Shown here one piece after another: positions 25,662 through 34,115 of a DNA stretch of 64,000 bases. The DNA lies in contig NZ_CABHMS010000001.1 in the NCBI RefSeq assembly GCF_902167635.1, positions 868,001 through 932,000 of the forward strand, written 5' to 3'. How positions within the stretch are numbered: the first letter of the stretch is position 1; each line of letters opens with the position of its first letter. Below the pieces are notes generated by a model. It saw only the letters and a list, made by a program, of their open reading frames with translations, did no database searches and was not told the origin of the DNA. This DNA is from Chitinophaga vietnamensis. GTDB taxonomy: Bacteria; Bacteroidota; Bacteroidia; Chitinophagales; Chitinophagaceae. The translations under genes were made by a program, and so were the position numbers.

Positions 25662-25781
25662 ATTTTCGGATTTATTGATTTTCGGATTTATTGATTTAAT
25701 TGAAGCGGAGATGAACAATGCAATGTTGTTATCTTCGCTTCAATTAAATCAATAAATCCGTAAATCAATAAATCCGAAAAT
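25662..25781. repeat. AT-rich inverted repeat (GGATTTAC family)
   Basis: Arms 25662-25707 and 25736-25781 pair over 46 bases with one mismatch; the pairing continues imperfectly into the 28-base centre. The element fills the whole gap between the convergent M28 and SprT-like genes. Confidence 0.88.
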
Positions 25782-25783
25782 CC

Positions 25784-26407
25784 TTACGCGCTGGCCAGTT
25801 CTACTTCATACACGGGGCTGAAGAGGTAGATCTTTTTGGATGCAACTTCTTCGCAGCGGTAGCGTTTTCTTATTTTTTCGCCTTTGCGGAAGATGCGGCC
25901 GTCTTTGGTTTTGAAGAGTTGGTGTAACGGTAACTGCTCTACGAAAAAGTGATTTTCTTTTTGGCGATCGTAGCGTTTGAGCACGCGCATGAGGTCTTCG
26001 TCGGCGCAGGAGCTGGCGGCGGGATTGGCCATGCTCTGGCGTACGGCGAGTTCGATATCTGGTGGGAGGAGCTTGTTGCCAACGAAACCGCGGAGGATGG
26101 AAGAAAATTCGTGTTTCCATTCCTTGCCGTGGGAGGCGACGCTATTTTGATATTTGTTGAAAGTGGTGAGGTGGGCGATCTCATGCAGGAGGGTGAGGAG
26201 AAAAGCATATTTATTCAGCGATCCGTTGATGCTGATACGGTGTCCTTTTCCTCTTCCGTCGGGATGACGGTAATCTCCGAGGATGCTGCTTCTTTCGCGG
26301 GTAATGGTGAGGTGTACCTTATAGAAGGTGATAAATTCCATTACCGGCTGGAAGGTGCCTTCCGGGAGATATGACGCTAAAGCATTTAATGGCGCCTCTT
26401 TTTTCAC
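25784..26407 (-). CDS. SprT-like zinc metalloprotease domain protein
   Basis: A cytoplasmic protein of 207 residues with the zinc motif HEIAHL (HExxH) and a third ligand region SHGKEWKHEF, typical of SprT/SprT-like proteins (related to SPRTN, a DNA-protein crosslink protease; bacterial roles are unclear). The C-terminal part (residues 145-207) has YRCEEVASKKIYLF but only one cysteine, so the zinc ribbon found in some SprT proteins is missing or degenerate. It is the last gene of a minus-strand run with the AtpZ-like and bactofilin genes; the gap to the previous gene is eight bases. Confidence 0.85.
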   Translation of the reverse strand: MKKEAPLNALASYLPEGTFQPVMEFITFYKVHLTITRERSSILGDYRHPDGRGKGHRISINGSLNKYAFLLTLLHEIAHLTTFNKYQNSVASHGKEWKHEFSSILRGFVGNKLLPPDIELAVRQSMANPAASSCADEDLMRVLKRYDRQKENHFFVEQLPLHQLFKTKDGRIFRKGEKIRKRYRCEEVASKKIYLFSPVYEVELASA

Positions 26408-26415
26408 GCAGCTTT

Positions 26416-26802
26416 TTATTTTTTCAGCCTGGTGAGTCTGAACAGACTGAGTGTTTCAAATACGGTGTAGACCAGGTACAGGAACATCAGGATAAAAATG
26501 GTGGCTTTGCTGACGTTGGGGCGATAGGCCAGTATATACGCCAGGATGCCGACAAGACACAGCATTAGTTTGCTGAGCGTGGATCCATAAACGGCGCGTA
26601 CGAAAGCATTGTTGTTGGCGGATGCAAGCCCTTTGCGGCTCATCAGGTAGGAGAATAAGGTAATCAATGCCAATGCCAGATTGCCGGCGAGCAGCACGTA
26701 GAAATGTGCGCTGACCTCCAGCAACCTGGGTTTGAACACTATGATAAGTCCGTTTAAAATGCCGAATACTGCAAATAACCGAATAAAAAATCTGTCACTC
26801 AT
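26416..26802 (-). CDS. Small four-helix membrane protein next to AtpZ
   Basis: Starting at MSDRFFIRLF the protein has 128 residues and four hydrophobic segments with few charged residues. Its start overlaps the stop of the AtpZ-like gene by four bases, which indicates translational coupling. The position, directly after an AtpZ/AtpI gene, is where Bacteroidota often carry a short membrane protein before atpB, so it may be a diverged AtpI-like subunit that assists ATP synthase assembly. That is inference from context; I see no family motif. Confidence 0.65.
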   Translation of the reverse strand: MSDRFFIRLFAVFGILNGLIIVFKPRLLEVSAHFYVLLAGNLALALITLFSYLMSRKGLASANNNAFVRAVYGSTLSKLMLCLVGILAYILAYRPNVSKATIFILMFLYLVYTVFETLSLFRLTRLKK

Positions 26803-27020
26803 TGCTTGCGGGTGTCTTTGATAATTTGCCACAAAAGTATGGCTAAAGCCAGTAAAGAAAAAATGATCAGGAATACGGGGAATCTCCACCCGATATATTG
26901 GTCGAGTTTATATCCCGCAAATACGCCTAACCCCAATGTGGCCATCATCTGAAACGCAAGGCCCGCATAGCGGAGCAGGATATTACGCCTGTTCTGCTTC
27001 GGTGAGGACTGATTTTCCAT
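26799..27020 (-). CDS. AtpZ/AtpI family protein
   Basis: The 73-residue product has two membrane helices: AGLAFQMMATLGLGVFAGYKLD and FLIIFSLLALAILLWQII, with the conserved GxxxGxxLD turn and a W/F pair typical of AtpZ/AtpI. In other bacteria these proteins precede the F0 genes and are thought to help assemble the c-ring or carry Mg. Here no ATP synthase genes follow; the next genes are a membrane protein and a SprT-like gene. The coding region overlaps the bactofilin gene by 38 bases. Confidence 0.8.
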   Translation of the reverse strand: MENQSSPKQNRRNILLRYAGLAFQMMATLGLGVFAGYKLDQYIGWRFPVFLIIFSLLALAILLWQIIKDTRKQ

Positions 27021-27411
27021 GTTTGTGGCTTTCTACCGGCGGCTGTTCATCCATGTAGCAACGGCCATTGAATTTGGCAGTAGGCTCCATTTCGAAATGC
27101 GCGGTGTACACATCTCCCTTTACCAGGGCATTTCCTTTCAGGAATAATAATTCTTCCACTTTAATGATCCCGGTTACTTTACCGAGAACATCAGCGCTCT
27201 GACAAACCAGATCGCCGGTGATGTCCCCTTCAGGGCCTACGACGATCTTTGCTTTGGTTGATACCAGGCCATTTACCTGTCCATCAATGCGGATGTCGCC
27301 CTCACAAACAATATCACCCTGGATAGAAGTGCCACTGCCGATAATGTTGATGGTGGAGGTAGGTAACATCGTTTTGCTGTCACCTTTGGATTTCTGACTG
27401 TTATTAAACAT
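26983..27411 (-). CDS. Bactofilin (polymer-forming cytoskeletal protein)
   Basis: This 142-residue protein has a central right-handed beta-helix of repeating strands (SGTSIQGDIVCEGDIRIDGQ, GLVSTKAKIVVGPEGDITGD, and so on, about residues 25-115) flanked by short disordered ends, the mark of bactofilins (PF04519). Bactofilins self-assemble without nucleotide into filaments that can organise the envelope or peptidoglycan enzymes. Bactofilin next to AtpZ is a recurrent Bacteroidota order. The gene end overlaps the AtpZ-like start by 38 bases. Confidence 0.9.
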   Translation of the reverse strand: MFNNSQKSKGDSKTMLPTSTINIIGSGTSIQGDIVCEGDIRIDGQVNGLVSTKAKIVVGPEGDITGDLVCQSADVLGKVTGIIKVEELLFLKGNALVKGDVYTAHFEMEPTAKFNGRCYMDEQPPVESHKHGKSVLTEAEQA

Positions 27412-27550
27412 AGGTTTTCAGGTTTTTCAAGTTTTTAAACCGATGTAATTTAAATTTTTAAATTTTTATATTTATAAATTTCTTGATTTATAGCGAATAG
27501 GAGCGATCGTTATGCAAATCAAAAAATCCCTAAATCCTTAAATTCCAAAA
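27412..27550. other. AT-rich gap with weak GATTT repeats
   Basis: This gap between the bactofilin gene and the next minus-strand gene is very AT-rich and includes short GATTT/AAATC words (27481-27540) of the same style as the intergenic inverted repeats, but no clean stem. I see no gene. Confidence 0.5.
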
Positions 27551-27955
27551 TTAATAAGTGCTGTTGTCTACTTTCGGCACCTTCAACATCGTAGTATCGA
27601 GCTTGCCTTTAAAGTCGCCATTGATCACCTGCTTGATATTGTCCAGGTACTGATCACGGGCATTGACGGCCGTTTCGAGGGAGTCGGCACGCATTTTAAG
27701 CCGGATGAATTCTTTGCGCTGCTTCAAGTCGCCATAACCCGGGATATAATAACGCAAAGGCGTGAACACAACAGTAGCCACCGTAATGGCCACCAGCAAT
27801 ACGAACAGGGTACTCAAAGCGATATACACACTCATCCTCGACAATTTAAACGAAGTAACTTCTTCATAGGTATCATCATTCATAATTACCAGCCGGTATT
27901 TATGACTGAGCTTCTCGAGATTCTTTCTTTTGTTTTTATTCCCCTTCCTGGCCAT
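27551..27955 (-). CDS. Small single-pass membrane protein resembling the N-terminal part of a Bacteroidota M23 peptidase
   Basis: The protein has 134 residues: a strongly basic N terminus, the stretch KLSHKYRLVIMNDDTYEE, one membrane helix (VYIALSTLFVLLVAITVATVVF) and a predicted coiled coil (KQRKEFIRLKMRADSLETAV). The segment before and including the helix resembles the N terminus of envelope M23 metallopeptidases found in this phylum, but no peptidase domain follows. It could be an independent partner or a shortened relative. The function is unknown. Confidence 0.6.
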   Translation of the reverse strand: MARKGNKNKRKNLEKLSHKYRLVIMNDDTYEEVTSFKLSRMSVYIALSTLFVLLVAITVATVVFTPLRYYIPGYGDLKQRKEFIRLKMRADSLETAVNARDQYLDNIKQVINGDFKGKLDTTMLKVPKVDNSTY

Positions 27956-28221
27956 TGCAGTTTTTCGTTTTCAGGCGGCTAAAGTTAATGATAATTGCTT
28001 TATTTGCTAACCTGTTTATCGGTTAATTGTTTGCGGGGGAATTTTTTATTTGATTATCAGGTGATTAAATGATATTTTTATATCAGGATAATAATAGCTT
28101 CGTCAAAACCAGCGCTGGAGCCATCCTACACGGTCATCAACCATCAACTATTTTATCCTATCTTTAAAATATTTTTTCAATCTATAAGTTATATATATTT
28201 AGCCTATACACCCTGGCATCC
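27956..28221. other. AT-rich non-coding gap between divergent genes
   Basis: These 266 bases separate the minus-strand membrane protein from the plus-strand TPR gene and must hold both promoters. I see no clear consensus pair and no RNA or repeat I can support. Confidence 0.5.
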
Positions 28222-31200
28222 ATGAACTTTTACAAATCGCTACATAAACACTTTGTTCTGTTAATAATTTTGTTGTGGGTGGGAAAGCCGGTTGTGAAGG
28301 CCCAGAATCAGCCGCGCAACCAGGTGCAGCAACAACAATCTGTAAATCAGCCCCAGTCAAACTCCCAGGGTAAGCCCCTGGCCAAGCCCCTTTTTAAGCC
28401 CAGAGAAAATACCCGCGTGCAGGACCGCCGCCCGCCATCAGAAGTGATGCTGGAGAAAAAAAAGTGGACCATCAAACGCAAGTTTTTCCAGAACCTGGCC
28501 ACCCGTTACAATTACTATTTTCACGCTAAAACAAAGCTGAACACCGTTCTGAGAACAGCCAACCGCCAGGGGCAGGATAATTACAACGTATTATTACCCT
28601 TCTACCCGCTGTCGCTACAAAGCCAGGGATATAGCAAAAGTGAGCTCGACTCCGTGATAGAAAAGACCAACATGGCCATTCAGCTGCACGACCCGCGCGG
28701 CAAATGGATCGACGATTGTTTCCTGCTCATGGGCCGCGCCTACTTCTATGAAGGCGACCTTGACAATGCTAATAAAACATTCCAATACATCAACCTCACC
28801 TTTGCACCCAGGAAGAAGTCTGAGTACAAAACAGTGGTGGGCGCTAACGAAAACGACCAGATCTCCATCTCTTCCAAAGAAAAAAGAAAAGGATTCCTCG
28901 GCCGTTTCAAACACACCTATGCCCGTAACGACGCTTTCCTCTGGCGCGCTAAAACGCTGTTGGAAATGAAAGAGTACGACGAAGTACAGGCTTTGCTCAA
29001 CCTCTTGAACACTGACCCCAATTTCCCGAAACGCCTGGAAGGCGGTCTCGCCGAAGTAAGGGCCTACAGCAACTACGTACAAGGCCGATACCCTGAAACC
29101 ATCGCTCCGCTGCAGCTTGCGATCGACGAGAGCCATGACCGCGTATCCCGCACCAGGATGTTGTTTATATTAGGCCAGCTGTACGCACAGCAACATCATC
29201 CCGATTCTGCCATCGCGCAGTTTAAAGAAGTGATCAGCGAGAAACCCGATCCCATGATGGATTTCCAGGCAAGGGTACAGATTGCGCGCCTCAACGCTAC
29301 CCGCGAAGGCGGCAACGTGCAGGAAAGCATCGCCGGCCTGCAACACATGCTCCGGAAAGAAAAGTTCGAATCTTTCCGCGACGGTATCCTGTACAACATG
29401 GGCATGCTGTCTTATCCGAAAGATCCGGATGCGGCGCTGAACTATCTACAGAAATCTCTCAAAGTGCCCAGCACCAACCTCGTACAGCGGGCGCTCACCT
29501 ATAAAGGGATCGCAGATATCTACTACGAGCAACGTAAATATCTCGACGCCAAAAAATATTATGACAGCACCGCCGGCGTAATGACCACCGACTTCGCCGA
29601 TGCAAAACTGGTGAACACCCGCAAGGAAGTGCTCACCGAGGTAGCCGCGAAAGTGGCGCTGATACAGCGGGAAGACAGTCTGCAACGCCTCGCCGCCATG
29701 CCGGAATCAGACCGAAACATCGCACTGGCGAAAATGGCCGCCACCATTAAAAAGAATGCAGAAGAGAAAAAGAAACAGGACGCCCTGAATGCCGCTAACC
29801 CACTGGATAATCCCGGCTTCGGCTTTGATAACGGCGTAAATAACGGCTATGGACCGAAAGCAGAAAAAGGCGATTGGTACTTTTATAATCCTTCGAGCAA
29901 ATCATCCGGCTACTCTGAATTTAAACGCCGTTGGGGCAACCGCCAGCTCGCGGATAACTGGCGCCGCAGCCAGAATGGCGTAGTCAGTAACAATAACAAT
30001 AGCGTAGATCCGAATGTAGGCGTGCGCATGCTCAATGCGCCGGATGCCGCATCCGCCATACAGAACCTGCCGCCAGACAGTATTACCGCCGACAGGCTGG
30101 CGCAAGGGCTGCCGCTCACCGCCGATAAAATGGCGGCCTCCGTGAAGAATGTGCAGGATGCCTGGTTTGATCTCGGTAAATTATACCACGACAAACTTGA
30201 GAACTCGCCACTCGCTATCGAAACCTATGATTCGTTGCTGTTGCTGTTTCCAGCGCATCCGCGCAAACCGGAAGTGCTGTATTCGCTCTATGTATGGCAT
30301 GGCAAAATGAATCATACCGCGGAAGCGAACCGCTATAAAGATATGGTGCTCACACAGTATGGTGGCACCAACTTCGCTGATATCATACGTTTCGGCGGAT
30401 TGAAAGATATTGATGCAGATAAAAAGAAAGCGATCAGTGCGGCTTACGATTCCGCCTATACGTCGTTCCGCAATGGCGACTACGCTACTGCACTGGCCCG
30501 GAAACGCCAGGCTGATTCCACTTTCGGCTTCAATTTCCTGCAACCAAAATTTGATCTGCTGGAAGCGATGGTGATCGTGAAAACCGATACGGCCTATGCT
30601 ACCGATACCGCGCAGCTGTCTAAAAAGGCGGTGCAGTATGTGCTGAACAAATATGCGAATGATGAAGCAGTGCGCGGTCAGGCGCAAGCCCTGATGGATG
30701 CGCTCAATCACCGCGCAGAATTATCTGATTATCTCGCCAAACTGCAACTGCGCAAAGCGGACGGCGGCGGCGCCATGGTGGATGAAAATATATCCATGCG
30801 CTATCCCTGGCAAAATCCGCAACCAGTATTTACAGATAAATTAAACACGGCAAAAGCAAAAGATAGTATACTACGGATCGCCAATAAGGCTGAGGGGCCT
30901 GCACCTGCGCCGATCAAAACCCTGGCGCCCGAAAAACCGGTGACGCCTTACAAGTTAGCGCCAGACAATCCTTATTTCGTGGTGATGTCATTCCAGCGGG
31001 TATCCAAAGAGCTGATGGACGAAGGTTTGAACCAGTTCACCCGTTACAATGCTTCCAAACATGCCGGTGATAAAATTGAAGTGGGCAGCTTTGTACTTAC
31101 ACCAAACGATATCATGCTGATATTCCGTCTCTTCCCTAATGAAGACAGGGCCCTGGCTTATTTCGACGAGATCCGCGATGCCGCTTCTGCCAATATCATT

Positions 31201-31326
31201 CCGAAGATACGGCCAACAGAGTATTCCTTTTTTGTGATCTCCCGGGATAATTTCATCCTGCTCAACAGCACGAAAGACCTCGCAGGCTACCGCAAGTTTT
31301 TCCAGGATAATTATATAACACAATAA
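28222..31326 (+). CDS. Large TPR protein resembling SprE/PorW of the type IX secretion system
   Basis: This protein of 1034 residues has a signal peptide ending near VKAQ, a Q/N/P-rich stretch to about residue 70, then many helical TPR-like repeats. The C-terminal 120 residues (from KLAPDNPYFVVMSFQR) form a compact alpha/beta domain of the kind found at the end of SprE/PorW. SprE/PorW is needed for type IX secretion and gliding and is usually a lipoprotein; no lipobox Cys is visible here. The neighbour downstream is a class A penicillin-binding protein, an order I recall from other Bacteroidota. Calling it SprE/PorW is a moderate-confidence inference; the TPR architecture is clear. Confidence 0.65.
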   Translation: MNFYKSLHKHFVLLIILLWVGKPVVKAQNQPRNQVQQQQSVNQPQSNSQGKPLAKPLFKPRENTRVQDRRPPSEVMLEKKKWTIKRKFFQNLATRYNYYFHAKTKLNTVLRTANRQGQDNYNVLLPFYPLSLQSQGYSKSELDSVIEKTNMAIQLHDPRGKWIDDCFLLMGRAYFYEGDLDNANKTFQYINLTFAPRKKSEYKTVVGANENDQISISSKEKRKGFLGRFKHTYARNDAFLWRAKTLLEMKEYDEVQALLNLLNTDPNFPKRLEGGLAEVRAYSNYVQGRYPETIAPLQLAIDESHDRVSRTRMLFILGQLYAQQHHPDSAIAQFKEVISEKPDPMMDFQARVQIARLNATREGGNVQESIAGLQHMLRKEKFESFRDGILYNMGMLSYPKDPDAALNYLQKSLKVPSTNLVQRALTYKGIADIYYEQRKYLDAKKYYDSTAGVMTTDFADAKLVNTRKEVLTEVAAKVALIQREDSLQRLAAMPESDRNIALAKMAATIKKNAEEKKKQDALNAANPLDNPGFGFDNGVNNGYGPKAEKGDWYFYNPSSKSSGYSEFKRRWGNRQLADNWRRSQNGVVSNNNNSVDPNVGVRMLNAPDAASAIQNLPPDSITADRLAQGLPLTADKMAASVKNVQDAWFDLGKLYHDKLENSPLAIETYDSLLLLFPAHPRKPEVLYSLYVWHGKMNHTAEANRYKDMVLTQYGGTNFADIIRFGGLKDIDADKKKAISAAYDSAYTSFRNGDYATALARKRQADSTFGFNFLQPKFDLLEAMVIVKTDTAYATDTAQLSKKAVQYVLNKYANDEAVRGQAQALMDALNHRAELSDYLAKLQLRKADGGGAMVDENISMRYPWQNPQPVFTDKLNTAKAKDSILRIANKAEGPAPAPIKTLAPEKPVTPYKLAPDNPYFVVMSFQRVSKELMDEGLNQFTRYNASKHAGDKIEVGSFVLTPNDIMLIFRLFPNEDRALAYFDEIRDAASANIIPKIRPTEYSFFVISRDNFILLNSTKDLAGYRKFFQDNYITQ

Positions 31327-31434
31327 ATATTTTGGGATTTTTTGATTTTCGGATTTTTTGATTGGAGGGATGTTAACAGAATGCCAAATTCACAAATCCA
31401 TAAATTTTCAAATTCAAAAATTCTATTAGCTTTG
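31327..31434 (+). promoter_or_regulatory. Spacer with degenerate repeat and -7 box before the PBP gene
   Basis: After the TPR gene come words of the GGATTTTTTGATT type and loosely complementary AAATCCATAAATT words, an eroded member of the AT-rich inverted repeat family. TAGCTTTG at 31427-31434 matches the -7 consensus and lies 47 bases before the PBP start, without a good -33 box. Confidence 0.5.
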
Positions 31435-31481
31435 TAGGTCAACATAGTGGCTGCGGAGCCCTTAAAACAAATTGTATACGC

Positions 31482-33884
31482 ATGAAAAAATCGGTGAAAA
31501 TATTGTGGCGAGTGGCGTTTGGACTATTAGCACTCTTTATTTTGATCATTTTACTTATCAACTTCCGTGTGATCGGCAGCATGCCTTCCATGGAAGAGCT
31601 GGAAAACCCGCGCGCAGCGCTGGCTTCCGAAGTGATCGCCGATGATGGTACTATCCTCGGTAAATATTACCAGGTAGACCGTTCCAGCAGCGACTACAAT
31701 GAGATCTCCAAAAATGTGATCAATGCCTTGATTGCCACAGAAGAAAGCCGTTTTTATGAGAACTCCGGTATCGATGCGAAAGGTACGTTGGCCATTCCCT
31801 TCTACTTACTCATTGGTAAAAAACGTGGTTCCAGTACCATCACCCAACAGCTGGCCCTTAACCTTCAGAGCGATGCGCAGGGAAAGCAACGCGCCAGCAA
31901 CCCCGTGAGCCGTGCGTTTCAGAAGTTGCAGGAATGGATCATCGCCGTGAAACTGGAACGCAATTTCACCAAACAGGAAATACTGACACTGTACCTCAAC
32001 ACCGTTGCTTTCGGTGATAACGTATATGGTATCGAAAACGGCGCCCGCACCTTTTTCAGTAAAGATGCCGGCCACCTCTCTATAGAAGAAGCGGCCATCC
32101 TGGTGGGGATGCTGAAAGGCAACACCTTGTACAATCCCCGCCGTAACCCGCAGATGGCGCTGCAACGCCGCAACACGGTGATCGATAACATGGTGGATTC
32201 CAAATTCATCACGCCGGCAGAAGCCGCAGCAGCCAAAAGCAAACCAATCGTACTGCACTATAACAAGATTGACCATAACAAAGGTCTCGCGCCTTACTTC
32301 CGTGAAGTGCTGCGTGATGAGCTCAAATCATGGTGCAAGAACCATAAGAAAGCAGATGGCACCGAATACAACTTGTATCGCGACGGCCTGAAGATATATA
32401 CTACCATCAACCCGCGCATGCAGCTGTATGCGGAAGAAGCGGTGATGCATCATCTACAGACTTTACAGAAATCTCTATCTGCACAAAACAACGTCAAAAC
32501 CGGCAGCGTGTGGAAGAAATGGGGACAGTTCCTCGATCAGTACATGAAAGAATCTGACCGTTATAAGATGATGAAAGATGATGAGGCAGATGATTCTACC
32601 ATCACCCGCGCTTTTAACACGCCAACGAAAATGAAGGTGTTTGCGTGGAGAAGTTTTACAGAACCGGATCTCAACGAGATCGATACCGTGATGACACCGA
32701 TGGACTCCATCAAATACATGCGTACGATCTTGCAGGCAGGCTTCATGGCAATGGATCCTGAAAGCGGTGAAGTGAAAGCATGGGTGGGCGGTCCTGATTT
32801 CCGTTATTTCAAAAATGATCACGTGGCTAAAACCCGCCGCCAGGTTGGTTCTACCTTCAAACCGTTCCTGTACTGCTTTGCCATCATGAACACTTCGCTC
32901 ACGCCTAACAGCATACTGCCTAACGAACCTATCACCATCGACGGATGGACACCACATAACTCTGAAGGCGGTACTGGCGGCTCTATCACAATGGCGGGCG
33001 CATTGGCAAAATCGCTTAACCTGGTGTCGGCCTATCTCATCAAGATGATCGGCGCTAAAGCGTTTGCTGATTTCGCCAAGAACAAGATCGGCTTCACGAG
33101 CGATATTCCACCCTATCCTTCCATTGCGCTGGGTTCTGCCGAAATATCATTATACGAGATGATGCAAGCCTATACGATGTTCCCGGCCAGAGGTATCAAC
33201 ACTAAACCGATATACATCACCCGCATTGAAGACAGGAACGGTAACATCCTTGAAACATTTGCACCGGTGAAACGTGAAGTGATCGGCGAGAAAGAAGCCT
33301 ACACCATGGTGAAAATGATGGAAGGCGTAGTAGCTCCCGGCGGTACCGGCGCAAGGCTCCGCAGTACTTACAAGATACAAGGCGAGGTAGCCGGTAAAAC
33401 AGGCACCACCAACGATAACACGGACGGCTGGTTCATGGGCTACACTCCTAAACTGCTCGCAGGCGCCTGGGTAGGTTGCGAAAACAACTTCATACATTTC
33501 AGCACCACCGGCGTAGGACAGGGTGCTAACACCGGCCTTCCGATTTGGGCGTATTTCATGCAGAAAGTATATGCAGACAATACCCTCAAGATCAACACCA
33601 GCGATAAATTCCTGGTACCGGCCAACATGACCAACGACAACTATTCCAACTACGAAAGTAACGTACAACCCGGTGCAGAAGCCACCGATCAAGGCAACGG
33701 TACCGAAGCCGACTATGGTAACGGCAATGAAAGCGACTTCGCCACACCTGGCGCCGACAAGCCAGAACCGGCCACCACAGCGCCCAAGCCGAAAGAAGAA
33801 AATAAAGAGAACAAAGAAAATAAAGATAACAAAGATAATAAGCCGGTCCCCAAGGCCACTTACCCTCCAAAGAAAGGAGAGTGA
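31482..33884 (+). CDS. Class A penicillin-binding protein (PBP1A-like, bifunctional)
   Basis: This 800-residue enzyme polymerises and crosslinks peptidoglycan on the outer face of the inner membrane. A membrane anchor near residues 10-30 is followed by a GT51 glycosyltransferase with catalytic Glu near residue 88 (EESRFYE) and GSSTITQQLALN. The transpeptidase has Ser457 in GSTFKPF, the SLN motif in AKSLNLVSAYL and the KTG triad in GKTGTTNDNTDGWF. The last 90 residues are low-complexity, rich in Asn, Glu, Lys and Pro with repeated KENKEN-type units, a likely flexible tail. The stop lies only ten bases before the second nested inverted repeat. Confidence 0.95.
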   Translation: MKKSVKILWRVAFGLLALFILIILLINFRVIGSMPSMEELENPRAALASEVIADDGTILGKYYQVDRSSSDYNEISKNVINALIATEESRFYENSGIDAKGTLAIPFYLLIGKKRGSSTITQQLALNLQSDAQGKQRASNPVSRAFQKLQEWIIAVKLERNFTKQEILTLYLNTVAFGDNVYGIENGARTFFSKDAGHLSIEEAAILVGMLKGNTLYNPRRNPQMALQRRNTVIDNMVDSKFITPAEAAAAKSKPIVLHYNKIDHNKGLAPYFREVLRDELKSWCKNHKKADGTEYNLYRDGLKIYTTINPRMQLYAEEAVMHHLQTLQKSLSAQNNVKTGSVWKKWGQFLDQYMKESDRYKMMKDDEADDSTITRAFNTPTKMKVFAWRSFTEPDLNEIDTVMTPMDSIKYMRTILQAGFMAMDPESGEVKAWVGGPDFRYFKNDHVAKTRRQVGSTFKPFLYCFAIMNTSLTPNSILPNEPITIDGWTPHNSEGGTGGSITMAGALAKSLNLVSAYLIKMIGAKAFADFAKNKIGFTSDIPPYPSIALGSAEISLYEMMQAYTMFPARGINTKPIYITRIEDRNGNILETFAPVKREVIGEKEAYTMVKMMEGVVAPGGTGARLRSTYKIQGEVAGKTGTTNDNTDGWFMGYTPKLLAGAWVGCENNFIHFSTTGVGQGANTGLPIWAYFMQKVYADNTLKINTSDKFLVPANMTNDNYSNYESNVQPGAEATDQGNGTEADYGNGNESDFATPGADKPEPATTAPKPKEENKENKENKDNKDNKPVPKATYPPKKGE

Positions 33885-33894
33885 TCTCAAGATT

Positions 33895-34089
33895 ATATGA
33901 TTGAAAGGATTACCAGGATTTTTTTACAGGATTAATAAAGATTAAAAAAGATTTGCGAGAAGCACGACGAGGTTCCAGCCCTTGAAGCGCTTGGAGCGCT
34001 TCAAGGGCTATCTTCGCGAAGATCTCCGCAAATCTTTTTTAATCTTTATTAATCCTGTAAAAAAATCCTGGTAATCCTTTCAATCATAT
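33895..34089. repeat. Nested palindrome, second copy
   Basis: Outer arms 33895-33957 and 34027-34089 are exact complements over 63 bases. The centre carries the core palindrome with arms 33977-33991 and 33995-34009 and loop TGG. The outer arms resemble those at 2138-2382 and 44196-44440 (shared GGATTACCAGGATT and ATTAATAAAGATTAA words) but differ in detail, and each difference appears on both arms. It sits between the convergent PBP gene and MuiA-like gene. Confidence 0.9.
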
Positions 34090-34115
34090 CATCCTGAGCA
34101 AGACAAGCTTCGCGT

